NCBI GenBank assembly: GCA_021845985.1
Contig: JAJZES010000041.1
Span: 62,001-126,000, forward strand
Source: Pseudomonadota bacterium
GTDB taxonomy: Bacteria > Pseudomonadota > Alphaproteobacteria > Acetobacterales > Acetobacteraceae
Reading direction: 5' to 3'
DNA length: 64,000 bases
This document shows positions 16,654 to 25,698 of the stretch, piece by piece. The translations under genes were made by a program, and so were the position numbers. A model generated the notes under the pieces. The model was not told the origin of the DNA. It did no database searches and saw only the letters and a program-made list of their open reading frames with translations. Within the stretch, counting starts at the first letter, position 1, and every line of letters begins with the position of its first letter.

Positions 16654-17484
16654 ATGATGCGCCATGCCGCCGCGCCGCTGCTGCTCGCCCCGCTGCTGCT
16701 GTTGCTCGGCGGCGCCTATGTCGTGCCCTTCCTCGGCGTCATGCGCTGGAGCGTCACCCTGCCGGTGCCGGGCTTCGGGCAATATGTCAGGCTGTTCACC
16801 GATCCGCTGGTACTCTCGGTGTTTCTGCGCAGCTTCCGCATCTGTGCCATCGTCACCACGTTGTCGGTGATCGCCGCGTACGCAATCTGCTGCATCTGGG
16901 TCAGAGGTGCGCCGGCGCTGCGCATCATCGCCGAGTTCTGCATCCTCGTCCCGTTCTGGATTTCGCTGCTGACGCGTGCCTTCGGCTGGGTCGCGCTGCT
17001 GTCGAGCCGCGGCCTGATCAACACCTGGCTGCAGGCCGCCGGGCTGATCGACGAGCCGCTGCCGCTGTCGCAGAACGAGTTTGCCGTCATCCTCGGCATG
17101 ACCCATTTCCTCATCCCGTTCGCGGTGTTCCCGCTCGCCTCGGCGATGCGCGCGGTCGACGAGCGTGTGCTGCTGGCGGCGCGCGGCCTTGGCGCCCGGC
17201 GGGCGCGCATCTTCTGGAGCGTGTTCGTGCCGATGACCCGCGCCGGGCTGATCGGCGCCACCATGCTGGTGTTCGTCTTCGCGCTCGGCTTCTTCGTCAC
17301 CCCCGCCATTCTCGGCGGCGGCCGCAGCATCATGCTGGCCGAACTCGTCTATGTCCGCATCTTCCAAAGCCCGGACTGGGGGCTTGGCGCCGCCATCAGC
17401 GTGGTGCTGGTGGTGCTGGTCGGCGGGCTGCTGGCGCTGCTGTTCCGCCTCGTGCGGCCGGCGCAACTCGTCGGCGCGCGATGA
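16654..17484 (+). CDS. ABC transporter permease (PotB-like)
   Basis: A 276-residue inner-membrane protein with about six helices and the inner-membrane ABC coupling motif region AARGLGARRARIFWSVFVPMTRAG. It begins MMRHAAAPLLLAPLLLLLGGAYVVPF; ATG 16654 has GAAGGG just upstream, whereas earlier in-frame ATGs lie within or near the intercistronic hairpin. It forms the membrane channel together with the next permease, whose start overlaps its stop (ATGA). Confidence 0.88.
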   Translation: MMRHAAAPLLLAPLLLLLGGAYVVPFLGVMRWSVTLPVPGFGQYVRLFTDPLVLSVFLRSFRICAIVTTLSVIAAYAICCIWVRGAPALRIIAEFCILVPFWISLLTRAFGWVALLSSRGLINTWLQAAGLIDEPLPLSQNEFAVILGMTHFLIPFAVFPLASAMRAVDERVLLAARGLGARRARIFWSVFVPMTRAGLIGATMLVFVFALGFFVTPAILGGGRSIMLAELVYVRIFQSPDWGLGAAISVVLVVLVGGLLALLFRLVRPAQLVGAR

Positions 17485-18278
17485 GCGCGCGGCCAGGCCC
17501 GGTGCTGCTCGCCGTCGCCGTCGTGGTGGCGGCGTTCCTGCTGCTGCCGCTGGTCGCGGTGGTGCCGATCTCGTTCACTCCGAAGCGTTTCCTGTCGATG
17601 CCCAATGGCGTGTGGTCGCTGCGCCATTATCGCGCGCTGCTCGACACCCCCGACTGGGGCCAGGCGATATTGCTCAGCCTGCGCGTCGGCCTGCTCAGCA
17701 GCGCCGCGGCGACCCTGCTCGGCCTGTTGTTCGCTCTCGGCGTCTGGATGTTCCGCCCGCGCTTTGCCGCGGCGCTGGTCGGCTTCGTGCTGCTGCCGAT
17801 GGTGGCGCCGCCGGTGGTCTCGGCGATCACGCTCTATTTCCTGCTCACCTCGTTCTCCGGCGTTGCCGGCGCCATCGGCTACGACACCTGGGGCGGCGTC
17901 GTGCTGGCGCATACGGTGATGACCGCGCCGTTCGCCGTGGTGCTGCTGCTGGTCGCCCTCGCCGAGGTCGATCCGCGCATCGACCTCGCCGCGCGCGGTC
18001 TCGGCGCCTCGGTGTGGACGCGCGCGGTGCGCGTCATCCTGCCCAACATCCGCTTCGGCATCGCCGCCGCGGCGCTGCTCTGCTTCGTGCTGTCGTGGGA
18101 GGAAATCGGCGTCACCCTGTTCATCACCAGCGTCAACGCCATCACCCTGCCGCGGCTGATGTGGATGGGGCTGCGCGACAACATCGACCCGGCCGGCGCC
18201 GCGCTCTCGGTGGTGCTGATCGGCGTCACCATCGCGGCGCTGGCCCTGCGCACGCTGCTGTTTCGCCCGCGCGCCTGA
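17481..18278 (+). CDS. ABC transporter permease (PotC-like)
   Basis: A 265-residue six-helix permease starting MSARPGPVLLAVAVVVAAFLLL, with the EAA-like coupling loop DLAARGLGASVWTRAVRVILPNIRFG and the PotC-type segment LSWEEIGVTLFITS. Second membrane subunit of the polyamine-type importer. It overlaps the upstream permease by four bases and the downstream LysR gene by one base (TGATG), so the regulator appears to be translated from the same message. Confidence 0.88.
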   Translation: MSARPGPVLLAVAVVVAAFLLLPLVAVVPISFTPKRFLSMPNGVWSLRHYRALLDTPDWGQAILLSLRVGLLSSAAATLLGLLFALGVWMFRPRFAAALVGFVLLPMVAPPVVSAITLYFLLTSFSGVAGAIGYDTWGGVVLAHTVMTAPFAVVLLLVALAEVDPRIDLAARGLGASVWTRAVRVILPNIRFGIAAAALLCFVLSWEEIGVTLFITSVNAITLPRLMWMGLRDNIDPAGAALSVVLIGVTIAALALRTLLFRPRA

Positions 18279-19198
18279 TGGCCGAGGCGTTCCGCGGCAC
18301 CCTGTCGGACGCCGATCTGCGCCTGCTGCGGGTGTTTCGCACCGTTGTCGATGTCGGCGGCTATCAGCCGGCAGAACTGGCGCTGAACAAGGGCCGCTCG
18401 GCGATCAGCATGGACATCACCGCGCTGGAGCAGCGGCTCGGCGTGCGGCTGGCGGTGCGCGGCCGGGCGGGATTCGCGCTGACCGATGCCGGGCGCACCG
18501 TCTATGCGGCGGCGCTCGAACTGTTCGGCGAGGTCGAGCGGTTTCGCGACCGGGTCGCCGCGGCGGCGCAGCATCTCGGCGGGCGGGTGGCGCTGCTGGT
18601 GATCGACAATTTCGTCTCCGTCGCCGCCGATCCGCTGGCGCGCGCCCTCGGCGGCTTCGCGCGGCGGCATCCGGCGGTGCGCCTCGAACTCGGCTCGGCG
18701 CCGGCGGCCACGGTGCAGCGCGCGGTGCTCGACGGCGAGGCGGAGTTCGGCCTCTCGGTGGTGCCGCGGCCGATGGAGGCGCTGGCGCTGACCCCGCTGT
18801 TTCGCGAAACCCTGCTGCTCTACTGCGGCCGCGGCAACCGTCTGTTCGACATGGCGGAGATCACCACGGCCGATGCCGAGGCGCAGAAGCTGGTGCTGCC
18901 GAGCGTCACCGACGCCGCCGAGTTCGCCGCCGCGCTTGCCGCCTTCGCGCCGGGGGCGCGCGCCGACACGCTCGATGCGCGGGTGCTGCTGATCCTCAGC
19001 GGCGCGTTCATCGGCTTCCTGCCGCCGCATTATGCCGCCGCCTGGGTGGCGCGCGGCGCGCTGCGCGAGGTGCTGCCGCATGTCTTCCGCAGCGACAACA
19101 TGTTTCATCTGCTGGAGCGGCGCGGCACCACCCCCGGCGCCGCCACCGCCGCGCTGCGGGCGATGATTCTGGAGGCGTTCGCCGCCGCGTCAGCCTGA
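18278..19198 (+). CDS. LysR-family transcriptional regulator
   Basis: A 306-residue protein with an N-terminal winged helix-turn-helix (DADLRLLRVFRTVVDVGGYQPAELALNKGRSAISMDITALEQRLGVRL, residues about 10-60) and a periplasmic-binding-like effector domain (about 95-300). It is the last gene of the ABC operon, starting in the stop codon of the PotC-like permease (TGATG), so it probably controls that transporter. Its last nine bases overlap the end of the convergent isomerase gene. No DNA-binding site is identifiable by eye. Confidence 0.88.
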   Translation: MAEAFRGTLSDADLRLLRVFRTVVDVGGYQPAELALNKGRSAISMDITALEQRLGVRLAVRGRAGFALTDAGRTVYAAALELFGEVERFRDRVAAAAQHLGGRVALLVIDNFVSVAADPLARALGGFARRHPAVRLELGSAPAATVQRAVLDGEAEFGLSVVPRPMEALALTPLFRETLLLYCGRGNRLFDMAEITTADAEAQKLVLPSVTDAAEFAAALAAFAPGARADTLDARVLLILSGAFIGFLPPHYAAAWVARGALREVLPHVFRSDNMFHLLERRGTTPGAATAALRAMILEAFAAASA

Positions 19199-20002
19199 AA
19201 CGCGCGCCCAGATGGCGCGGGCATGGTCGCGCAGCGCCAGCGCCTCGGCCCAGCGATCGGACAATTCGCCCCCGTCGGCGCCGGTGATGGCGTAATCGGG
19301 CGGGCCGAGTTCGCAGAGAAACACCGCGTCTTCGCCCGGCGCCCGGGCGGCGAAGCGGCGCAGCCCGTAGTCCCACCAGCCGAGGAACAGCTCGACCCAT
19401 TTGCGGTTCTGCGGAAAATCGAGCGCGACCTGAATCTGGCCGCGCGCCGCGACGCGGCCCTGGAACGATCCCGAACGGTCGAGCACCCGCTCGATATACG
19501 ATTGCAGCACCGGCGTTGGCGGACAGGGCATTTCCCGATCGACGACGTAATGCGACAGATCGGCCGACAGCACCATTTCCGGCACCGCGTCGAGCAGCAG
19601 CAGGGTGGCGAACAGATCGTTGGTGATGCAGTTGCGGTGCGTCTCGAACTGCACCGCCATGCGCTCCTGCGCCGCCAGATGCAGCCAGCCGCGCACCGCC
19701 TGCGCCATCTCGCCGACGCGCAGCGGCATCACCTGGCCGACGATGTTAACGAACGGCGCGCCGATGTCGTGCGCCAGATGCAGCGCCGGCCTGAGGTCTT
19801 CGATGCTGCGCGGAAACGCGGTGACCAGCCCGGCCAGCCCGGTGCGGCGGAACTCCGGCAGCGTCGCCCGCGCCTGATCGAGCGTCAGCGCCCCGAGATC
19901 GACGGCCATGCCGTCGAACCCGGCGTCGCTGACTCGGTCGAAACTTTCACCGAGCGGCGCGCCGGTCATCGCCCACAGCGCCTGATAGGTCTTCAGCGCC
20001 AT
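19190..20002 (-). CDS. Sugar phosphate isomerase/epimerase-like TIM-barrel protein
   Basis: A 270-residue AP-endonuclease-2/xylose-isomerase-like TIM barrel: MALKTYQALWAMTGAPLG, GFDGMAVDLGALTLDQA, FVNIVGQVMPLRV, AVQFETHRNCITNDLF, LSADLSHYVVDREM and FLCELGPPDYAIT supply the metal-binding Glu/His/Asp residues at strand ends. Start 20002 lies five bases after the desaturase stop, so the two genes form an operon; a longer open frame upstream is antisense to nothing sensible and lies inside the desaturase gene. Substrate unknown. Confidence 0.82.
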   Translation of the reverse strand: MALKTYQALWAMTGAPLGESFDRVSDAGFDGMAVDLGALTLDQARATLPEFRRTGLAGLVTAFPRSIEDLRPALHLAHDIGAPFVNIVGQVMPLRVGEMAQAVRGWLHLAAQERMAVQFETHRNCITNDLFATLLLLDAVPEMVLSADLSHYVVDREMPCPPTPVLQSYIERVLDRSGSFQGRVAARGQIQVALDFPQNRKWVELFLGWWDYGLRRFAARAPGEDAVFLCELGPPDYAITGADGGELSDRWAEALALRDHARAIWARVSG

Positions 20003-20007
20003 CCGGC

Positions 20008-20985
20008 TCAGACCTGTCGCCCGCCCACTGGTCGCCCGCCAATCCAGGCACGGTCGTCGGGGTAATCGGCCTCCGAGCGGTTGGGCCAGAAGGCGCGGAT
20101 CACCGCCGCCTGAAAGCCGAGATAGGTCATCGTCGGCGGCGCCGTACCGCGGCGAGTGAACAGCGCCGCGTGCAGCGCCGGCAGGCGGTGGAACGGCACC
20201 CCGGGGAAGGCATGATGCGCCGTGTGGTACTGCATGTTCCAGCACATCCAGCGCAGCACCGCATTGGTCCGCGTGCTGCGGGTGTTGTGCAGGATGTTGG
20301 CGTCGTGCGGCAGGCCGAGATGCTCGATGGTGTTCTGCAGCTGATGCACCAGCTTGGTCGCCAGCATCGGCGCCAGCCAGAACGTCACCGCCGCCCAGCT
20401 ACCGCTCGCCACCGACACCGCCGCGATGGCGCCATAGCCGGCGAGATGCCAGCGCGCCTCGCGCACCATGTCGCCACGCCGCGCCGGCGCGATGTAGCGC
20501 TCGCTGACCCGCCCGGCGGCGAAGCGGATGATGCGGCGCCAGCGCGTGTACCAATAGGTCGGGCCGAGCAGCCACAGAAGATAGGAGACCAGCGTATAGC
20601 GCTCGCGCGCCAGTTCACCGTCGCGGTCCCAGTCCTGCGTGTGGCGGTGATGCTCGGTGTGCTGCGCCTGATCGAAGTCGCGCGGGAAGAAGCTGATGAA
20701 GCCGAACAGCCGGCCGAACCATTCATTCAGCCAGCGGGTGCGGAACACCGTCCAGTGGCTCAGCTCATGCTGTCCGGCATAGAGAAAATTGATCAGCACC
20801 CCATGCAACACGAAGGCCGGCACCACCCAGAGCGTGCCCCAGGTGAGATCGAGCGCCACCCCGGTCGCGGCGATGGCGCCGAGATGAGAGGCAACCTGGA
20901 TCGCCCCTGCCCCGTCGGAGGGGGCGCACAAGGCGCGCAACTGTGCCGGATCGAGCAGATCGCGGCGGGCAAAAACGTCCTGCAT
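20008..20985 (-). CDS. Fatty acid desaturase-family membrane protein
   Basis: A 325-residue integral membrane di-iron protein with the three histidine boxes HELSH, HTEHH and HTAHH, membrane helices before, between and after them, and an IEHLGLPHD segment with an additional His near box 3. Family members desaturate or hydroxylate acyl chains, carotenoids or sphingolipids. It precedes the TIM-barrel isomerase by five bases, an uncommon pairing. Substrate cannot be told; the short chain length and HELSH box fit the DesA/DesA3-like or hydroxylase branch. Confidence 0.85.
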   Translation of the reverse strand: MQDVFARRDLLDPAQLRALCAPSDGAGAIQVASHLGAIAATGVALDLTWGTLWVVPAFVLHGVLINFLYAGQHELSHWTVFRTRWLNEWFGRLFGFISFFPRDFDQAQHTEHHRHTQDWDRDGELARERYTLVSYLLWLLGPTYWYTRWRRIIRFAAGRVSERYIAPARRGDMVREARWHLAGYGAIAAVSVASGSWAAVTFWLAPMLATKLVHQLQNTIEHLGLPHDANILHNTRSTRTNAVLRWMCWNMQYHTAHHAFPGVPFHRLPALHAALFTRRGTAPPTMTYLGFQAAVIRAFWPNRSEADYPDDRAWIGGRPVGGRQV

Positions 20986-21121
20986 GGTTGGGAGGATGGC
21001 GCAGCCCGGCGGCGGCGGAAAGACGGTTCTGATGACGTCCGGTTCAGGCGCTGCTGAACCGGACCGGAAAGGGCTTGCGCCCCGCCGCCGCGCCGCCTAG
21101 GAAGCGTGCCGACCTTGGATC

Positions 21122-21196
21122 GGGTGCGTAGCTCAGCGGGAGAGCATCGCCTTCACACGGCGGGGGTCACAGGTTCAATCCCTGTCGCACCCACCA
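21122..21196 (+). tRNA. tRNA-Val (anticodon CAC)
   Basis: A full cloverleaf: acceptor GGGTGCG pairs with CGCACCC (21186-21192), D-arm GCTC...GAGC, anticodon stem TCGCC/GGCGG around loop TTCACAC with anticodon CAC at 21154-21156 (reads GTG), T-arm with GGTTCAATCC, and an encoded ACCA end (21193-21196). No integrase gene and no second copy of its 3' end is visible nearby. Confidence 0.95.
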
Positions 21197-21479
21197 CGAT
21201 TCCAGCGGCCGGATGCAAAGCCAGATGGACCGCGGCTGCGCCACCAGAGCGTCGCTGTGGCGTGCGCGGGACGGCTGATTGTTTGCTCCGGACCGCTCTG
21301 ACCTCACGCAACTGTGCAGCCGCCACCGGCCAATCATCAGCCGGTTTTGCCGTGCGAGTCGGCAAGCGGGCGCGTGCCGACCTGTCTGAGCTGTCGAAAC
21401 CGCTGCGGCGGGGCGCGTCATTTCGCCATGACGCCCCCGGCCGGGCGGCGGATCAGCCGTCGCGCCGAGCGCGCCGGTG

Positions 21480-21501
21480 GCCCCGGCTTATGAGCCGGGG
21501 C
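21480..21501 (-). terminator. Hairpin spanning the stop codon of the hypothetical gene
   Basis: A perfect 9-bp stem GCCCCGGCT / AGCCGGGGC with loop TATG includes the TAA stop of the minus-strand gene ending at 21488. It lacks a U-tract on the minus strand, so it may act as an mRNA 3'-end stabiliser rather than an efficient intrinsic terminator. Confidence 0.45.
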
Positions 21502-22300
21502 TGTCCCGCCATCCCTTGATCCACCACGCCACCGGCTGCGCCTCGGCCTCAGGGACGGCTTTCGGCCCGCGTTTGGCGGCCGGCTTGCGCGGCGCCGGGA
21601 CGGTTGCCACGGCGGCGTCCACCGCCTCGTCGGGCGGTTCAGCGCTGGCCGGCGGCGGGTTCGGCGGTTCGAGTCCGGGCAGCGGGATGGCGGGCCGGGT
21701 GCGCGATCCGGGCGGTCGGCCACGCCGGCGGCCGGTGCCGGAGACTGCCAGCGGGGTCTCAATGGTCCGTGGCGCCGCTTCCGCCGCGCGCTGCACCGCC
21801 GCCCGCAGGTCCTCCTCGCGCTGCCGCAGGGCCGCCACGGCTTCGGCCTGGGCCAGGCTGGCGTGGCCGAGCTTGGTCTGCAGGTCGTGGATCGTCGCTT
21901 GAGCGGCCTGCAGCGACCGTTCCGCCGCCTCCCGCCCGGCCCGCTCCTCGCGCAGCGCCGTCTCGGTGGCATGCAGGCGATCGGCCAGCGCCGAGTCGGC
22001 GGCGCGCGCGGCGCTGCCGGTCGAGTCGTGGGCGGAATGCATCATCACCACCGGTACCTCGCCATCGGCGACGAAGCGATGTCGCGGCCGACTCCCCGGG
22101 TAGGCTTGCCGATGCTCCGGCGCCGGCCGCTCGCGGCCGGACGGGGTGCGCTCCGGGGAGTCCGGGCCAAGCCGGCCGAGCGCCCGACGCATCTGCGCTT
22201 CACGGGCTTCGATGGAGGCGGTGTCGGAGTCGGCGGCGGCGGTTTGCAGGCAATCCCGGTCAGCGCCGGGAGTTCGTTGACGATTCACACTGAGATCCAT
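21488..22300 (-). CDS. Hypothetical protein with coiled coil and AT-hook-like basic motifs
   Basis: I do not recognise a named family. From start 22300 (MDLSVNRQRTPGAD) it is 270 residues: a disordered N-terminal third, a coiled-coil segment (ADRLHATETALREERAGREAAERSLQAA and LRQREEDLRAAV), then GRRRGRPPGSRT, an AT-hook-like motif, a Pro/Ala-rich linker, AAKRGPKAVPE, and a C-terminal WWIKGWRDS. This suggests a DNA- or nucleoid-associated protein (inference). An in-frame ATG at 22462 would add an AT-rich, atypical N-terminus. AAGGGG lies about 13 bases before the chosen start. Confidence 0.6.
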   Translation of the reverse strand: MDLSVNRQRTPGADRDCLQTAAADSDTASIEAREAQMRRALGRLGPDSPERTPSGRERPAPEHRQAYPGSRPRHRFVADGEVPVVMMHSAHDSTGSAARAADSALADRLHATETALREERAGREAAERSLQAAQATIHDLQTKLGHASLAQAEAVAALRQREEDLRAAVQRAAEAAPRTIETPLAVSGTGRRRGRPPGSRTRPAIPLPGLEPPNPPPASAEPPDEAVDAAVATVPAPRKPAAKRGPKAVPEAEAQPVAWWIKGWRDSPGS

Positions 22301-22568
22301 CCGGTCATGAGGTCCCCTTGGGGGTGGAGGCAGGTCGGGCGGTCGAAACGTCCGGGGCAGCAACGCCAGCCGATGGCACAGCGGCGGAGCCGATATATCA
22401 GCAAAAGCATTCTGGGTCATCTCTGCGCCAATTGTAAGATGCTCCGGCCACATCACCAGCAAGGGTCATAATCGATACGGCGGCGGCAGCGCCCGGCGTG
22501 GTCAACACTTGCTGTGCCGGCTGTGCCGGCGGTTCCGGCCGAGGCGCCCGGCATGGCAGGCTCGGGCG

Positions 22569-24323
22569 ATGACGGATGGTCCAGGGCTGAGTGACGGGCG
22601 CAGCGGCGGGCGAGTGCGCGCGGTGGTGTTTCGCGGCCTGGTGGCGCTGGCCACGCTGGCGACGCTGCGCAGCCTCGCGGCGCTGCTCGGCCTGGCCCAT
22701 GCCGGCTGGATCGCCGCCGCCGCCGGGGTGCCGCTGGCGGCGCTGGCGGCGTGGCGCGTCGGCGAGCCGGCGGAGTTCCTGCCGCCGGCGGCGACGCTGC
22801 CGGTTTGGCGCGCCCCGCAGCCGATGGCGCCGGTGCGCGGCGTGCTGGCGGTCGGCGCGGCGGCCACGGCGCTGACCCTGCTGCCGTTACTGATCCATCC
22901 GCTGCCGCCGTTCGACGACTACTTGAACCATCTGGCGCGCATCTTCATCATCGCCGCGCATGGCCGCGACCCGTTGCTGGCGCGGTTCTATACCATCGAA
23001 TGGCGGCTGATCCCCAATCTGGCGATGGATTTGCTGGTGCCGCCACTGGTGCCGCTGCTCGGCATATTTGTCGCCGGCAAACTGTTTCTTGTCATCACCA
23101 CTCTGCTGCTGCTCGGGGGGCCGCTGGCGATCCACTGGGCGCTGTATCGGCGTCTGTCCGCCGGGCCGCTGGCGGCGGCGCTGTTCCTGCACACCTATGT
23201 CGAGAAGATGGGCGTGCTGAACTACCAGTTCAGCGTCGGGCTGGCGCTGCTGATGGTCGCGGCCTGGATCGGGCTAGAGCGGCGCGGGGCGCTGCTGCGC
23301 GGCGTGGTGTCGGGCGGCTTCGTGGTCGTGCTGTTCTTCGGTCATCTGGTGGCGCTCGGCATCTATGGCATTGGCATCACCGCCGTCGCCGCCGCCGGGG
23401 GACGGCGCCGGCCGGCCGATGCGGCTGCCCTGCTGCTGCCGTTCGGCCTCGTCTGGCCGCTGCTGCTGCTCGGGCCGGGCGATTCGCCGCCGCTGCTGCC
23501 GGATGCCTGGGGCGGCGTCGGCGCGCGGCTCAACGCGCTGCGCCTGCTGTTCGCCGGCTATGACCCGGTGCTGGATGCGCTGCTGCTGCTCGGGCTGGCG
23601 GCGGGGCTGCTGCTGGCGGTGCGCGCCGGCGGGCTGCGCCTGCATCCGGCCGGGTGGATGACGCTGCTGCTCGGCGGCGCGGTGTTCCTGGTCATGCCGA
23701 ACCGGGTGATGGGAAGCTGGGGCGGGGCGGCATGGTTGGCGTTCGGCCTGGTGATGCTGCTGTCCGGCATGCTGTGGTGGCGCTGGCCGGGGCGGCGCGC
23801 CATGGTCGCCTTCGTGGCGCTGCTGCTGCTGCGCGTCGCCGCCACCGAGGAGGGTTTCATCCGCTACGACCGGGTGCAGCGCGAGGTGGTGGCCTCGCTG
23901 GCGCAGCTCGCGCCGGGCAGCCGCATCTTGATCGCCGCCGACTATGATCACGCCGACGACGCGCTGCGGGCGATCTGGGACCTGCCCTGTCTGGCGGTGA
24001 TGACGCGGTCGAGCCTGGTCTCGCTGGTCTATACGGACCCGCGCCAGCAAGTGCTGACGCTGCGTCCGGCGTGGCGCGGCATGGCCGGCGGCTACAACGA
24101 CGATCCGGTGGCGCTGCCCGACCTGCTGTATCCGCCGGCGCAGGACGCAGCGCCCGACACGCTGCCCTATGACCCGAGCGGACGCATCTACTGGCGCGAC
24201 TGGCCGCATGACTATGATAATATTTATGTCATGGACCGGCTTGGGGCGGGCAGCCCGGACCCGGCGCGGCTGGTCGCCCTGTTCGCCGCCGGGCGCGTGC
24301 AGCTTTTCCAGGTGCGGCCGTGA
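22569..24323 (+). CDS. Polytopic membrane protein, possible GT-C-type glycosyltransferase
   Basis: A 584-residue protein with roughly 10-12 predicted membrane helices and a hydrophilic C-terminal domain (about 440-584, containing PGSRILIAADYDHADDALRAI and RDWPHDYDNIYVMDRLG). The first extracytoplasmic loop carries PPFDDYLNHLARI, resembling the acidic-plus-His loop of lipid-linked-sugar GT-C transferases, but I cannot place it in a known family. Start 22569 (MTDGPGLSDG) is preferred over an upstream ATG. Convergent, end to end, with the lipocalin gene. Confidence 0.7.
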   Translation: MTDGPGLSDGRSGGRVRAVVFRGLVALATLATLRSLAALLGLAHAGWIAAAAGVPLAALAAWRVGEPAEFLPPAATLPVWRAPQPMAPVRGVLAVGAAATALTLLPLLIHPLPPFDDYLNHLARIFIIAAHGRDPLLARFYTIEWRLIPNLAMDLLVPPLVPLLGIFVAGKLFLVITTLLLLGGPLAIHWALYRRLSAGPLAAALFLHTYVEKMGVLNYQFSVGLALLMVAAWIGLERRGALLRGVVSGGFVVVLFFGHLVALGIYGIGITAVAAAGGRRRPADAAALLLPFGLVWPLLLLGPGDSPPLLPDAWGGVGARLNALRLLFAGYDPVLDALLLLGLAAGLLLAVRAGGLRLHPAGWMTLLLGGAVFLVMPNRVMGSWGGAAWLAFGLVMLLSGMLWWRWPGRRAMVAFVALLLLRVAATEEGFIRYDRVQREVVASLAQLAPGSRILIAADYDHADDALRAIWDLPCLAVMTRSSLVSLVYTDPRQQVLTLRPAWRGMAGGYNDDPVALPDLLYPPAQDAAPDTLPYDPSGRIYWRDWPHDYDNIYVMDRLGAGSPDPARLVALFAAGRVQLFQVRP

Positions 24324-24842
24324 TCAGGCGGCGGATTGCGGCGTCGGCCGGATGCGCGCCGGGTCGTAGCCCTGCTCTGCCGCGATGGCCAGGGCGCGGT
24401 CGTACTCCGCCGCCGGCAGGTGCGGCGCGCGCGAGAGAATCCACAACCGCCGGCGACTCGGCGTGCCGACCACCGCCCAGCGGTAATTCGCATCGAGGCC
24501 GATGACCCAGTAAGGGCCGCCGAACAGGCCGAAAAACGTCACCCGCAGGCGGGCGCCGGTGCCATCGAGCACCCTGGCGCGGCCGGTGATGCCGGTCTGG
24601 CGCATGCCGGCGGCGGCGTCGCGGGCAAGGTTGCGCACGGTGATGCTGCCGTCCGCCCGGCGGGTATAGGTCGCGGTGACATCGACGCAGCGCCGCCGCC
24701 CGTCCTGCTCGGGATTGGGCAGCCGCCCTGCCTCGTACCAGCGGCCGAGATAGCGCGCCAGATCGACCGCCGGCACCGTCCGCGGCGGGTCCGCGGCGGG
24801 GGCGGGACGAAACAGCGCGTTGCGCAGGGCCTGGAAGAACAT
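24324..24842 (-). CDS. Lipocalin family protein (Blc-like)
   Basis: A 172-residue lipocalin: the signature GRWYEAGRLPN (GxWYE) near residue 40, then CVDVTATYTRRADGSITVRN, FFGLFGGPYWVIGLDANYRWAVVGTPSRRRLWILSR, matching the bacterial Blc beta-barrel order. Blc-type proteins bind lysophospholipids or fatty acids at the outer membrane. Unlike Blc there is no lipobox; the N-terminus MFFQALRNALFRPAP is only weakly signal-like, so it may be anchored or cytoplasmic. A start 12 codons upstream is possible. It ends immediately next to the convergent membrane-protein gene. Confidence 0.85.
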   Translation of the reverse strand: MFFQALRNALFRPAPAADPPRTVPAVDLARYLGRWYEAGRLPNPEQDGRRRCVDVTATYTRRADGSITVRNLARDAAAGMRQTGITGRARVLDGTGARLRVTFFGLFGGPYWVIGLDANYRWAVVGTPSRRRLWILSRAPHLPAAEYDRALAIAAEQGYDPARIRPTPQSAA

Positions 24843-24879
24843 CGCGCCACCATGCACTCGTCCGCCGCAGGCCGGCAAG

Positions 24880-25698
24880 TCAGCCGGCGGCGCGCGCCCG
24901 CCGCCGCATGGTCAGCACCACCGCCACCACCGAGACGACGACGGCGAGCGAGAACGCCGTGGTCAGCGAGCCGAGCGCGTAGAGCACCGGCGAGGTCACG
25001 TTGGTCGTCATGCCATAGACTTCCAGCGGCAGCGTGTTGTCAGTGCCGGCGGCCATGATGGTGCGGGCGAATTCGTCATACGACAGCGAGAAGCCGAACA
25101 GCGCCACACCGATCAGGCTCGGCATGATCAGCGGCAGCACGACATGGCGGAAGCTCTGCCACGGCGAGGCGCCGAGATCGTAGGCGGCTTCCTCCAGCGC
25201 ATGGTCGAAGCGGTTGAACACCGCGAACATGATCAGCACGCCGAACGGCAGCGTCCAGGTCAGATGCGCGCCGAGTGCGGAGCTCCACCATGCCGGCGGC
25301 AGACCGGCGACGTTGAACATCAGCCCGATGCCGAGCGAGATCAGGATCGAGGGCACGATCAGCCCGGCGATGGTGAGATAGAACAGCACCGTCGCGCCGA
25401 GGAAGCGGCGGCGGAAGGCCAGCCCGGCCGACAGCGCCACCAGCACGGTGATGCCCATGACGATCAGCGCCAGCGCCATCGAGCGGCGGAAGGAACCGCC
25501 GAAATCGCCGACCATCTGCTTTTCGAACAGGTTGGCGAACCAGTGCAGCGACACGCCGCGCATCGGAAAGGTCAGGCCGCCATCCGGTCCCTGAAACGAC
25601 AGGATGAAGATCGTCACCGTCGGGCCGTAGAGGAACAGCACGAACAGCGCAAAGAACGCGCTCAGCAGCCAGTGGCGCGGGCCGCTCTTTTCCATCAC
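24880..25698 (-). CDS. ABC transporter permease (PotC-like), second system
   Basis: A 272-residue, six-helix permease: the N-terminal LFVLFLYGPTVTIFILSFQGPDGGLTF, the EAA loop EEAAYDLGASPWQSFRHVVLPLIMPS, and the PotC-like LSYDEFARTIMAAGTDNTLPLEVYGM. It is the last gene of the second polyamine-type operon; its start overlaps the stop of the upstream permease by four bases. Substrate unknown. Confidence 0.9.
   Translation of the reverse strand: MMEKSGPRHWLLSAFFALFVLFLYGPTVTIFILSFQGPDGGLTFPMRGVSLHWFANLFEKQMVGDFGGSFRRSMALALIVMGITVLVALSAGLAFRRRFLGATVLFYLTIAGLIVPSILISLGIGLMFNVAGLPPAWWSSALGAHLTWTLPFGVLIMFAVFNRFDHALEEAAYDLGASPWQSFRHVVLPLIMPSLIGVALFGFSLSYDEFARTIMAAGTDNTLPLEVYGMTTNVTSPVLYALGSLTTAFSLAVVVSVVAVVLTMRRRARAAG

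Noticed and set aside
21122-21196. tRNA-Val as an attachment site of an integrated element
   Set aside because: No integrase, no second copy of the tRNA 3' end, and no compositional boundary could be seen within the window.
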